A DNA stretch of 64,000 nucleotides from Pseudarcicella hirudinis (GTDB taxonomy: Bacteria > Bacteroidota > Bacteroidia > Cytophagales > Spirosomataceae), in the NCBI RefSeq assembly GCF_900115665.1, contig NZ_FOXH01000001.1, forward strand, positions 115,777 to 179,776, given 5' to 3'. Positions within the stretch are counted from its first letter, which is position 1; every line of letters starts with the position of its first letter. The notes below the pieces were generated by a model. The model was not told where the DNA came from, made no database searches, and saw only the letters and a list, made by a program, of their open reading frames with translations. The position numbers and the translations under genes are program-made. Below are positions 8,770 to 17,751 of this stretch, piece after piece.

Positions 8770-10284
8770 ATGAAACCATTAAAACATCTGGCTCTGATAT
8801 TAGGCTTGGGACTTAGTGCAGGTTCCTGTGTTAACCTTAATGAAAGCCCTGAATCGTTCATTTCTTCAGAACAATTTTATAAAACCCAGGCGGATGCTCT
8901 TACCGCTGTAAATGCCGTATATTTTCTGCTAAATTCCGGAGGATCAACAGTCCAGACTCCTTACAATACTTTGTTTGCTACCGGAATGGATTTTATGTCT
9001 GACGACATTGATCCGGGACCAGGTGCAACCAACCCTGATGTACGTTCACAGTCAGTACTGAACCATTCATCTACAGGTTTGAGGGTTTTACAAATCTGGC
9101 AGCAGCACTATGCAGGTATTAAAAAAGCCAATGTAGCTATCGAAAAAATACCGGGAATTAATTTTGACCAGACTCTCAAAAACCGCCTGGTCGGGGAAGT
9201 TAAATTCTTGAGAGCATTATTTTATTTCAATCTGGTGCGTTTGTACGGAGATGTACCACTGATTTTGCAGGATCAGACTTCGATCAAAACCGCTGATTTA
9301 CAGATTGCCAGAACTTCTGCAAAGGAGGTATATGCACAAATTGAAAAGGATCTGAATGAAGCTGTTCCCGTTCTTCTGAATACTTATAGCGGGGCAGATG
9401 CCGGAAGAGCTACTGCCGGAGCTGCGAAGTCTTTGCTATCGAAAGTCTATCTTACCCAGGAAAAATGGGCTGCAACCGTTGCCAAGGCAGAAGAGGTAAT
9501 CAGCGGACCCTATGGCTATGACTTATTTGCTAATTATGCAGATGTATTTCTTCCGGCTACCAAAAACGGGAAAGAACATGTTTTCTCTGCTCAGTTTAAA
9601 TCCAATTCTCTGGGACAGGGGAATAATCAGGCACCACGCTCAGCGCGACCAGGTGTGCCGGGTATGATCGGTTCTTTTGCAGATCAGGTGAGATTTTATA
9701 CCAATGGAAATGATAAGTTTTTCAGTATTTATAAATTGTATTCTCCTAAAGATTTGCGGAAAACCAACGGGACTTTCGTGACAAAATACAAAGGTTCTGA
9801 CGGAAAGTTTTATGCAACCTTAAATGCTCCCGGTGATTCAATACCCTTCCTGAATAAATATTGGGATCCCAACACTGTTTCAAACCTCAGTGAGTCGGCA
9901 GCGAATGTGCCAATTATCAGATTCTCAGAAGTTCTTCTGATTCATGCTGAAGCAGAAAATGAAGTAAATGGCCCGACTGCCAAAGCATATGCCTCCATAA
10001 ACAGGGTAAGAAAAAGAGCCGGATTAGACAACCTGACACCGGGATTAAGTAAAGCGGCATTCAGAGATTCAGTTTATCTGGACCGAAGACTTGAATTGGT
10101 ATGGGAAAATCAGCGATGGTTTGACTTAATCAGAGAAAAGGACGCCAACGGGAAAATCATTCTTGAAGCAGCTCTGAAAAAAGTGGGAAAAACCAATGTG
10201 ACAGTACCCAAACATTTGTTATATCCTATTCCGCAGCAGGAAATCGATCTGAATAAATTACTGACACAAAATCCGGGTTGGTAA
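8770..10284 (+). CDS. SusD/RagB-family surface lipoprotein
   Basis: A 504-residue protein with a lipoprotein signal peptide (Cys20 in LSAGSC), a SusD-like TPR N-terminal part and the family C-terminal features RFSEVLLIHAEAENE and RRLELVWENQRWFDLIR. It caps the SusC barrel and binds substrate at the cell surface. It follows SusC by 42 bases, and the downstream sulfatase starts 20 bases after its stop, so all are one transcription unit. Confidence 0.95.
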   Translation: MKPLKHLALILGLGLSAGSCVNLNESPESFISSEQFYKTQADALTAVNAVYFLLNSGGSTVQTPYNTLFATGMDFMSDDIDPGPGATNPDVRSQSVLNHSSTGLRVLQIWQQHYAGIKKANVAIEKIPGINFDQTLKNRLVGEVKFLRALFYFNLVRLYGDVPLILQDQTSIKTADLQIARTSAKEVYAQIEKDLNEAVPVLLNTYSGADAGRATAGAAKSLLSKVYLTQEKWAATVAKAEEVISGPYGYDLFANYADVFLPATKNGKEHVFSAQFKSNSLGQGNNQAPRSARPGVPGMIGSFADQVRFYTNGNDKFFSIYKLYSPKDLRKTNGTFVTKYKGSDGKFYATLNAPGDSIPFLNKYWDPNTVSNLSESAANVPIIRFSEVLLIHAEAENEVNGPTAKAYASINRVRKRAGLDNLTPGLSKAAFRDSVYLDRRLELVWENQRWFDLIREKDANGKIILEAALKKVGKTNVTVPKHLLYPIPQQEIDLNKLLTQNPGW

Positions 10285-10304
10285 AACCTTTAAAAAATCG
10301 ATCA

Positions 10305-11900
10305 ATGACTTATAAAATGCCCTTTTCAGTAGTTTGCTCAGGCTTTTTTCTATTGATTTTAGTACAATTTAACCTTCCGGCGCAAAAGAAACCCGGCCAG
10401 AAACCTAATATCATTATCATTCTGGCCGATGATATGGGTTTTGCAGATCTGGGATGCTTTGGTTCAGAAATTGAAACCCCTAATCTTGATAAACTGGCCA
10501 AAGGCGGTTTAAGGTTAAGTCAGTTTTATAACAGCGGGAGATGCTGCCCTTCAAGAGCCTCATTGTTAACAGGTTTGTATCCCCATCAGGCGGGCGTCGG
10601 AGATATGGTACAGGACAAAGGCTCTCCGGCCTATCAGGGTTTTCTGAGTGAAAATAGTGCGACAATAGCACAATTGCTAAAGCTGGCAGGTTATAACACG
10701 ATTGTTTCAGGTAAATGGCATGTAGGCCTGGTTCCTTCCGCTCTGGCAGCCAACAGGGGTTTTGATAAATCGTTTACTATGCAAAATAACGGTAGTAGTT
10801 ATTTCAATTCTGAACCGCTTTACAATGACGGAAGAAAAGTGACTTTTTTACTGGATAATCAGGAAATAAAAAGACAGGATACTTCCCCTTATCTGACGCA
10901 GGCTATTACTGATTTTGCCATAAAATCACTGGACGAAATCCGGAATGATAAAAATCCTTTTTTTCTGTATCTGACTTATAATGCCCCGCATTGGCCGATT
11001 CAGGCACTTCCGGAAGATATTGCAAAATACAAAGGAAAATATCTGACAGGCTGGGATTCACTGAGAATCAGAAGATACCGGAGACTGATACAACTGGGTC
11101 TGATTAAAAAGGAGTGGCGTCTTTCTGAAAAATTTGAGAAAGTCCCGGACTGGAACGGACTATCAGATGCAGAAAAAGACAAATGGGATACCCGCATGGC
11201 GATTTATGCTGCAATGATCGACAGAATGGATTATAGCATAGGCCAAATCCTGCATAAACTCAGGGAACTAAAGAAAGATGAAAATACAATTATTTTCTTT
11301 CTGTCTGATAACGGCGGAAGTGCCGATGATGTGAAAAACTGGAATTATGTGACGCAAAAATCAGGTGAACCCGGTTCTGTAAATTCTATTGACAGTTATG
11401 AAAGTCCCTGGGGAAATGTGAGTAATACACCTTTTAAGCTGTTTAAAAAGAATACGCATGAAGGAGGAATTGCCTCTCCCTTTATCGCTTATTATCCCGA
11501 ATTAATCAAAGCCGGAACGATTAATACTCAGGTGACTCATCTGATTGATATTTTACCAACCTGTCTGGAGCTTGCTGATGTGCCATATCCGAAGGAACTG
11601 AATGGAAAACAACTGAAACCTCTGGAGGGCTTTAGTTTACTCAATTTATTCAGGAATCAGCCCGGGAAGAAACACGAATCTCTTTGCTGGGAGCATGAAG
11701 GTAGCAGGGCTATCAGGAAAGGCGACTGGAAACTGGTGGCAGAAATTAACAGCCCCTGGGAATTGTATAACCTGAAAACAGATCGTTCTGAAACAAGGAA
11801 CCTTGCAGAGAAATTTCCGGAGAAAGTAAAGGAATTGGCCAGAGAACATGAGGCCTGGTCTGCAAAAGTAGGCGTAGTTGACTGGAACAAGATCAAATAA
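10305..11900 (+). CDS. Secreted S1 sulfatase, second copy
   Basis: A 531-residue sulfatase. I chose the ATG at 10305 because the longer frame would need a TTG overlapping the susD stop. The signal peptide covers residues 1-27. Metal site IIIILADDMG, formylglycine motif C-C-P-S-R with Cys80, LLTG, GKWHVG and SDNGG are all present. It is 235 residues shorter than the first sulfatase and clearly divergent from it, so the two probably act on different sulfate positions or substrates. It belongs to the same operon as SusC/SusD. Confidence 0.9.
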   Translation: MTYKMPFSVVCSGFFLLILVQFNLPAQKKPGQKPNIIIILADDMGFADLGCFGSEIETPNLDKLAKGGLRLSQFYNSGRCCPSRASLLTGLYPHQAGVGDMVQDKGSPAYQGFLSENSATIAQLLKLAGYNTIVSGKWHVGLVPSALAANRGFDKSFTMQNNGSSYFNSEPLYNDGRKVTFLLDNQEIKRQDTSPYLTQAITDFAIKSLDEIRNDKNPFFLYLTYNAPHWPIQALPEDIAKYKGKYLTGWDSLRIRRYRRLIQLGLIKKEWRLSEKFEKVPDWNGLSDAEKDKWDTRMAIYAAMIDRMDYSIGQILHKLRELKKDENTIIFFLSDNGGSADDVKNWNYVTQKSGEPGSVNSIDSYESPWGNVSNTPFKLFKKNTHEGGIASPFIAYYPELIKAGTINTQVTHLIDILPTCLELADVPYPKELNGKQLKPLEGFSLLNLFRNQPGKKHESLCWEHEGSRAIRKGDWKLVAEINSPWELYNLKTDRSETRNLAEKFPEKVKELAREHEAWSAKVGVVDWNKIK

Positions 11901-11967
11901 CAGGTTATCTCAGCAACTCAATCAAAGAAATTCAGAAAATCAATATAAACACTAAACAAATAAGAAT

Positions 11968-12132
11968 ATGGTTTTATCTGACCTTACCCTGCTGATTAAG
12001 AAAGTCATAGTAGGTATTCTGCTGGTAGTGATTCCGTTCGCTATACTCTGGACAGGAATCCACCTTATCACAAAAGTCCTGACTCCTGAGATCTCTGCTC
12101 ATTCCGGTGTTCAGATTAATTCAAAAAAATAG
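11968..12132 (+). CDS. Small single-span membrane protein (54 aa)
   Basis: The frame encodes one hydrophobic segment (about residues 12-32, VIVGILLVVIPFAILW) and a short polar tail, and stops 4 bases before the next small gene. Tight spacing with both neighbours supports a real gene although no family is recognised. A role with the downstream membrane hydroxylase is only inferred from position. Confidence 0.6.
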   Translation: MVLSDLTLLIKKVIVGILLVVIPFAILWTGIHLITKVLTPEISAHSGVQINSKK

Positions 12133-12136
12133 CAAT

Positions 12137-12307
12137 ATGGAACATCATATCAAACAAAGAATTCTGAAAAATGCACTGTTAAGCCTTTTCATTTATGCGC
12201 TTCCTGTGATACTCATGTTTATTTCTTTTTACCTGTCGGGAGAAAAACCCTGGTTGAAAAAAGACCCGAATGCAAAACCTAAAACCACCAAACAATACAA
12301 ATACTAA
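12137..12307 (+). CDS. Small single-span membrane protein (56 aa)
   Basis: The ATG at 12137 is preferred over an upstream in-frame start that would overlap the previous gene. The peptide starts MEHHIKQRI, has one membrane segment (about 12-32) and a basic, lysine-rich tail (KKDPNAKPK). It lies 12 bases ahead of the hydroxylase gene. Unrecognised; possibly an accessory subunit or anchor for that enzyme. Confidence 0.6.
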   Translation: MEHHIKQRILKNALLSLFIYALPVILMFISFYLSGEKPWLKKDPNAKPKTTKQYKY

Positions 12308-12319
12308 ACAAAAACAGCT

Positions 12320-13228
12320 ATGATAAAATTTATAGAAGCAGTATTCGAAAACCTCAATGGCTGGGGTTTGACTGCACTGACGCTGATTCTGGGCGTCGCA
12401 GAGTTTTCTCTGGGACTTTATGGCAAAAAATGGAATACCAATGAGAAATTGCTTGATATCGTCTGCTATACTTTGCCCAAACTGGTAATTACTCCGGTTA
12501 TAACCTATTTCGGTTTGAAGTTTTTACCTTTTGCCTTGCCAAATGCAAAAAACATTTTCGACTGGGTGCCATTCATCTGGGGAGCATTGATTATTGCAAT
12601 TTATGACGACCTGACTCAATACTGGTACCATCGTTTACACCATGAAATACCCTGGTTATGGCGTTTTCACAGAACACACCATTCTGCACCATACATGGGT
12701 ATGGCAATGGCTTCCCGCCAGAATATAATTTATACCTTGTTCTTTTCTCAGACCTATTTAACGACGATTCTGGTATACCTGGGATTAGGATATCCGGCCT
12801 TGTTTGTGAAAGGACTAAAATCCCTTATTACAAAACTTGCCCATTCAAGTATCAAATGGGATAAGCCTTTCTATGAGATCAGATGGCTTCACCCGCTTGC
12901 CTGGGTTTTAGAAAGAACAATTTCAACCCCGGCAACGCATCACGCACATCATGCAGATACTTTTGATGATGGCGTAGGACACTATAAAGGTAATTTCGGG
13001 AACATGTTTTTCCTTTGGGACATTACTTTCGGAACGGCTCTGATTTCCCGTCAATATCCTGCTTCCTATGGGATAAAAAGTTATAAAGAGGAAGAATGGT
13101 ATGCCCAGTTCCTGTGGCCAATCCTTAAATCTAAAAAAGAAGGAAGTGAGTTATCTCTCAATGGCCCGGAAGTAGAGGAAGAAGAGCCAGTTGCAGAAAA
13201 TGAATACAGATCTGCGCTGGTTGGTTAA
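12320..13228 (+). CDS. Sterol desaturase / fatty-acid hydroxylase superfamily protein
   Basis: A 302-residue integral membrane protein with several N-terminal membrane spans and the di-iron histidine boxes of the family: HRLHH, HRTHH and HHAHH. The family uses a non-haem di-iron centre to hydroxylate or desaturate lipids, sterols or sphingoid chains. It ends in an acidic tail (VEEEEP). Last gene of the apparent sulfatase operon, which is an unusual partner for SusCD; a lipid or sterol sulfate as substrate is an attractive but unproved reading. Confidence 0.85.
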   Translation: MIKFIEAVFENLNGWGLTALTLILGVAEFSLGLYGKKWNTNEKLLDIVCYTLPKLVITPVITYFGLKFLPFALPNAKNIFDWVPFIWGALIIAIYDDLTQYWYHRLHHEIPWLWRFHRTHHSAPYMGMAMASRQNIIYTLFFSQTYLTTILVYLGLGYPALFVKGLKSLITKLAHSSIKWDKPFYEIRWLHPLAWVLERTISTPATHHAHHADTFDDGVGHYKGNFGNMFFLWDITFGTALISRQYPASYGIKSYKEEEWYAQFLWPILKSKKEGSELSLNGPEVEEEEPVAENEYRSALVG

Positions 13229-13384
13229 CCCCAACTTAATGGCACGTATGTACTGGCAAAATTCGAAGGGGGGGCTTGGAAAATTAACAGCAAATACCCT
13301 TTGTAGTGCTTAAATGCCTTTTTATATCTGAATACATGCTTTGAATCCCTTAATTTTTAACAAAATATTCCCGAAAAACACGTA

Positions 13385-14101
13385 ATGAAAACCAGAATAA
13401 ACCTGATAATGGCCATCATATTGGCATTTACGACCCTGATAAAGGCACAAAATGAATCATCGGTTGTAAATCTGAGTGTATTTTCTGCGAAACTGTCTGC
13501 GCAGTCGAATGCTCAGATTATTGATGCCAGAAGTGCTGAAGAATTTGCCCTGAATCATATCAATGGTTCCCTCAATTTTAATCAGCAATTTGAAAACTAC
13601 GAAAAGTCTGTTAAATCTCTGAAAACGGATCAGCCTGTTTTTATCTATTCAATCGGAAATGGAAGAAGTGTGAGTGTTGCCAATGATTTAAAAAGCAAAG
13701 GCTTTAAAGAAATATTGGTATTAGACGGAGGGATAGGCAGCTGGGTAGGAGGTGGTAAACCTTATTTTACTACCGCAAAAAAGGAACTGACCAGTTCGGA
13801 GTTTAAAAATGTATTAGCTTCTAACAAGCTGGTGCTGGTTGACATCGGTTCCTTATACTGCGGATCTTGTAAAAAGGTAAAACCTATCCTCGATTCACTC
13901 AGAAAAGAGAATGGTGCTGCTTTAAAGATTCTGGAAATTAACCTGGAAGATAGTCCGCAATTGATTTCATCTTTGAAAACGGTAACCTCATTTCCTTATC
14001 TGATCCTTTACAGACAGGGAGAAATTGTATTGAAAAGAAGTGGTCTGACAGATTTGAAACCTGAAATAGACAAAGCTATTGCACAGACAGGTGTAAGGTA
14101 G
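13385..14101 (+). CDS. Secreted fusion of a Cys-less rhodanese domain and a thioredoxin domain
   Basis: A 238-residue protein with a signal peptide (1-22, ending IKAQ). Residues 30-125 fold as rhodanese (IIDARSAEEF, LDGGIGSW), but the catalytic Cys of the C-x4-R loop is Ser89 (Ser89...Arg94), so sulfur transfer is not expected. Residues 135-238 are thioredoxin-like with an active-site pair Cys157-Gly-Ser-Cys160 and a cis-Pro region (SFPYLIL). The active thioredoxin half probably handles disulfides in the periplasm. It lies 156 bases after the hydroxylase and is closed by a terminator. Confidence 0.85.
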   Translation: MKTRINLIMAIILAFTTLIKAQNESSVVNLSVFSAKLSAQSNAQIIDARSAEEFALNHINGSLNFNQQFENYEKSVKSLKTDQPVFIYSIGNGRSVSVANDLKSKGFKEILVLDGGIGSWVGGGKPYFTTAKKELTSSEFKNVLASNKLVLVDIGSLYCGSCKKVKPILDSLRKENGAALKILEINLEDSPQLISSLKTVTSFPYLILYRQGEIVLKRSGLTDLKPEIDKAIAQTGVR

Positions 14102-14120
14102 TCTTCTGCCATTTTTACCT

Positions 14121-14181
14121 CCCCGGATTTTCCTGTAAATCGGAATTTTATTCCTTTTTCAGATAAAATCCGGGGATTTTA
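14121..14181 (+). terminator. Hairpin terminator
   Basis: CCCCGGATTTT (14121-14131) pairs perfectly with AAAATCCGGGG (14165-14175), followed by ATTTTATATT. It closes the sulfatase/thioredoxin locus. Confidence 0.75.
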
Positions 14182-14272
14182 TATTCAAATTAATGATCAA
14201 AACAGTTAAGAAATTTTTATCATTCTATTATTAAATTTTTAAGCCAACTGTTTCATTTCTAAGAAACTGTTT

Positions 14273-14280
14273 TATTTTTG
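14273..14280 (+). promoter_or_regulatory. -7 box upstream of the TonB receptor
   Basis: TATTTTTG matches TAnnTTTG exactly. Transcription would start near 14287, about 100 bases ahead of the chosen start codon at 14387, which argues that the upstream in-frame ATG-like starts are not used. A -33 TTTG is not evident. Confidence 0.5.
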
Positions 14281-14386
14281 TGTAGAAACAATCCGAAAAC
14301 CATTGGTATATGAACAAGCTCTGTTTATTGTCAATGGATTTTTTTTTGCATTCAAACTACTTTTTCACAATCTAAAACATGTATCT

Positions 14387-17300
14387 ATGAAATCACTTTT
14401 CTCTTTAAACTCAATCCGGTATTTGACAGGATTATTATTGATTTGTACTTTTTCAATACAGGCACAGGTGACAACTTCCTCTATCAGTGGTCTGGTCTCT
14501 GATGAAAAAGGGGAAGTTTTACCGGGAGCCACAATTGTCGCAATACACATACCTTCCGGTTCGAAATATGGAACCCTTACGAGTTCTTCAGGTCGTTTTC
14601 ACTTTCCCAATGTCAGGGTTGGAGGACCTTATCTGATACAGGCTACATTTGTCGGGTATAAAATCTCAAAGATAGAAGGCGTTGTGTTGAGTCTGGGACA
14701 GAAATTTATCCAGGATTTCAAACTAGTATCTGAAAATTCCCAATTGGAAGAAGTAACCGTTAAAGCAGATGCGTTAATGAATAACCAGCGAACGGGAGCT
14801 GCCACAAATATTTCCAGTGAACAACTCCGGGCTTTGCCTACGATTACCCGTTCTGCCTCTGATTTTACAAGACTTACCCCTATGGCAGGAGATAATAACT
14901 CTTTCGGTGGCAGAAATGGTCAGTTTAATAACTTTTCTCTGGACGGAGCAATTTTTAATAACCCCTTTGGTCTGGATGCCGCTACTCCCGGAGGACAAAC
15001 AGATGCCCAGCCGGTTTCGTTAGATGCTATTGATCAGATTCAGGTTTCTATTGCTCCTTATGATGTAACGCAGGCTGGTTTTACCGGAGCTTCGGTTAAT
15101 GCTGTTACCAAATCCGGTACGAATAAATTTACAGGGGTAGCTTTTGGGTATTTTCGCAACCAGAGTATGACAGGAAGCTCAGTGGCCGGTTCTAAAATCT
15201 TTGTTCCGGATTTGAGTCAGGGACAATATGGTTTCAGCGTCGGAGGGCCGATTATCAAAGATAAATTATTCTTTTTTGCCAATATGGAAATTGAACGCCG
15301 TTCAGACCTGGGTTCAGGTTTTCTGGCCGCAAGCACAGATCGGTCTGGTTCCAATATCTCAAGAGTCCAGGCGGCTGACCTGCAATTAGTTTCCAAAACT
15401 TTATTTGATAAATTTGGTTATCAAACCGGGCCATATGAGAATTTTACCCATAAAACGGATAATACCAAAGCCATTTTTAAATTAGACTGGAACATTAGTG
15501 ATAAACATAAACTGACGGCAACCTATAGCTTTCTGGATGCTTCAAAAGATAAACCTGCCAACCCTTCCGCACTGGGCCGCAGGGGACCTGATTTTCTGAC
15601 CCTGCAATTTTATAACTCCGGCTACAGGATTAACAATAAATTGAATTCCTTGTTTTTAGAACTTAAATCTGCTTTTTCCAATAAGTATTCCAATAAATTA
15701 CAGGCCGGGTATTCAACTTTCAATGATACCAGAGATCCTTTTTCTACGCCCTTTCCGATTGTCAACATTGATAAAGATGGGACACGTTATATCGTAGCGG
15801 GGCATGAGCCATTTTCCATTCACAATAAATTGGATCAGTATGTTTTCCAAATCAACGATAATTTCAACATTTATGCCGGAAACAACACCATTACTTTAGG
15901 CGGTTCCCTGGAGAAATTTTCCTTTGACAACTCTTTTAACCTTGGAGCTTATGCCGGCACATTTGGTCCGGATTATCCTTCTGTGCAGGATTTTGTCACT
16001 GCTGTTAATTCCGGTGCTTTAGACAAAGATGTGCAGGCTGCTATCAATACTTTCAAGGATAATAATGCGAAAAATACCTGGGCGCTGGCACAGACTGAGG
16101 TTGGCCAGCTGGCTTTTTACGGACAGGATGAAATTCAGTTGTCACCGAAATTTACTGTGACCATAGGATTGAGAATGGATAAACCGTTGTATTTCAATAC
16201 CAAAGAGAAAATAGAGGAAAACATCAAACGAAATTGCTGTTACGATCCAAGTGTGCAATACTATGACGAAGGAGGTAACCCAGTCAAGTTTGATCACACG
16301 GTTTTACCGAAAGCAACGCCTTTGTTTTCTCCGAGAATCGGGTTTAATTATGACATAAAAGGAGATCGTTCCGAGCAAATCAGAGGTGGGTCGGGATTAT
16401 TCACCGGACGTTTTCCTTTTGTGTGGATTGGGAACCAGGTGGCTAACCCTAATTCTTATTTCTATTGTGTTACTGATCCCAACTTCAAGTTTCCGCAAGT
16501 TTGGAGAAGTAATTTAGGTTATGACAAAAAACTGGCGAATGGCTGGATTTTGACCACTGACCTGATTTATACCAAGGATATTAATGCTATGATGGTGCGC
16601 AATTATGGTTTGAAACTGCCAACCGGAAAATTGACAGGAGCAGATACCAGGCCGGTTTATAAGGCAGATGAACATCCTACAAATGCCTATGTTTTCACCA
16701 ATACAGATCTGGGTTATTCCTGGAATTGGACTATTCAGGCTCAGAAAACCTGGAAAAACGGAGTATATGTAAACATTGGATACAATTACCTGAATGCACA
16801 GGATGCGGCCTCAATTCAGGCAGAGATTTCTTCAGATGCTTACGATCGCAATCCTGCCAATCCGCTTCATACGAATACCCCTATTCTGGCACCCTCTGTA
16901 TTTGGAAATCAGCATCGTTTTGTAGGAAGTGCTTCCAGGAAATTTGTTTATTCCAACTGGGCTACGACCATCTCTTTATTTGCACAATATGTAAAAGGCG
17001 GACGTTATTCTTATACTTATTCAGGTGATCTGAACAACGATGGTTCAGGTTTAAATGACCTGATGTTTATCCCGACCGATGCGCAGATTGATGCCATGAA
17101 ATTCTCGGTAAATCAGTATGATCCGACTCCTGCTGCCACACAGATTGCCAATCAGAAGGCCGGACTGAAAGCCTATATTGCACAGGATGAATACCTTTCA
17201 GGACATCGCGGGCAAATTGCTGAAAAATATGGTAATACAAGTCCGTGGTACTCAAACTGGGATCTGAGCATTTTACAGGATTATATCCTGCCAAACAAAA

Positions 17301-17533
17301 ATAAAATACAGATAAGTCTGAATATATTAAACATCGGAAACTTGATTAATTCCAAATGGGGTGTTCGTCAGGTTGCCTCAATAACCAGTCTGGTTCAGCC
17401 ATTAGGTGTTACTGTTGATGGCAGCGGTGTGCCGACATATAGTTTTGATACGGCACAGAAATCTACTTTTTATTATGATAACGGATTAGTTTCCCGCTGG
17501 CAGGCTCAGCTGGGTTTAAGGTACATTTTCTAG
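14387..17533 (+). CDS. Oar-like TonB-dependent outer-membrane receptor
   Basis: A 1048-residue protein. The ATG at 14387 starts a normal signal peptide (MKSLFSL...SIQAQ); the longer frame adds 28 unlikely residues. A carboxypeptidase-regulatory-like domain (about 28-115) precedes a plug with the Oar-type signature NFSLDGAIFNNPFGL and VNAVTKSGTN, then a large barrel ending RYIF. No SusD partner follows, unlike the 5.7 kb receptor. Oar-like receptors import peptides, proteins or other ligands; the substrate here is unknown. It is transcribed alone, between its own promoter and terminator. Confidence 0.9.
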   Translation: MKSLFSLNSIRYLTGLLLICTFSIQAQVTTSSISGLVSDEKGEVLPGATIVAIHIPSGSKYGTLTSSSGRFHFPNVRVGGPYLIQATFVGYKISKIEGVVLSLGQKFIQDFKLVSENSQLEEVTVKADALMNNQRTGAATNISSEQLRALPTITRSASDFTRLTPMAGDNNSFGGRNGQFNNFSLDGAIFNNPFGLDAATPGGQTDAQPVSLDAIDQIQVSIAPYDVTQAGFTGASVNAVTKSGTNKFTGVAFGYFRNQSMTGSSVAGSKIFVPDLSQGQYGFSVGGPIIKDKLFFFANMEIERRSDLGSGFLAASTDRSGSNISRVQAADLQLVSKTLFDKFGYQTGPYENFTHKTDNTKAIFKLDWNISDKHKLTATYSFLDASKDKPANPSALGRRGPDFLTLQFYNSGYRINNKLNSLFLELKSAFSNKYSNKLQAGYSTFNDTRDPFSTPFPIVNIDKDGTRYIVAGHEPFSIHNKLDQYVFQINDNFNIYAGNNTITLGGSLEKFSFDNSFNLGAYAGTFGPDYPSVQDFVTAVNSGALDKDVQAAINTFKDNNAKNTWALAQTEVGQLAFYGQDEIQLSPKFTVTIGLRMDKPLYFNTKEKIEENIKRNCCYDPSVQYYDEGGNPVKFDHTVLPKATPLFSPRIGFNYDIKGDRSEQIRGGSGLFTGRFPFVWIGNQVANPNSYFYCVTDPNFKFPQVWRSNLGYDKKLANGWILTTDLIYTKDINAMMVRNYGLKLPTGKLTGADTRPVYKADEHPTNAYVFTNTDLGYSWNWTIQAQKTWKNGVYVNIGYNYLNAQDAASIQAEISSDAYDRNPANPLHTNTPILAPSVFGNQHRFVGSASRKFVYSNWATTISLFAQYVKGGRYSYTYSGDLNNDGSGLNDLMFIPTDAQIDAMKFSVNQYDPTPAATQIANQKAGLKAYIAQDEYLSGHRGQIAEKYGNTSPWYSNWDLSILQDYILPNKNKIQISLNILNIGNLINSKWGVRQVASITSLVQPLGVTVDGSGVPTYSFDTAQKSTFYYDNGLVSRWQAQLGLRYIF

Positions 17534-17556
17534 CAGGAGAATATCAGATTTTTCAG

Positions 17557-17590
17557 AGGAGCAGTGGTGTTATTCCGCTGCTCCTTTTTT
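17557..17590 (+). terminator. Rho-independent terminator
   Basis: AGGAGCAG (17557-17564) pairs with CTGCTCCT (17578-17585), extended inward by three more pairs including one G-U around a 7-base loop, and ends in T6. Confidence 0.85.
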
Positions 17591-17633
17591 CATTTGAAAG
17601 GGTAATCGCAAACGGCTTATTACTATTCATTGA

Positions 17634-17641
17634 TATTTTTG
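17634..17641 (+). promoter_or_regulatory. -7 box of the cydAB operon
   Basis: TATTTTTG matches the Bacteroidota -7 consensus, 111 bases ahead of the cydA start at 17752. No convincing -33 element. Confidence 0.5.
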
Positions 17642-17751
17642 TAAAATGGAACAGAATTAAAATACTTTCCGATAATTTGTTGAAAAATACCTGCAGGCAA
17701 TGCATTTTGTTAGTTTCTTTGTCGTGTAAATCTCAAACACACTTCTCACTT

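Noticed and set aside
10278..10304. Extension of the second sulfatase to a TTG overlapping the susD stop
   Set aside because: The ATG at 10305 gives a normal signal peptide; the extension adds charged residues ahead of it.
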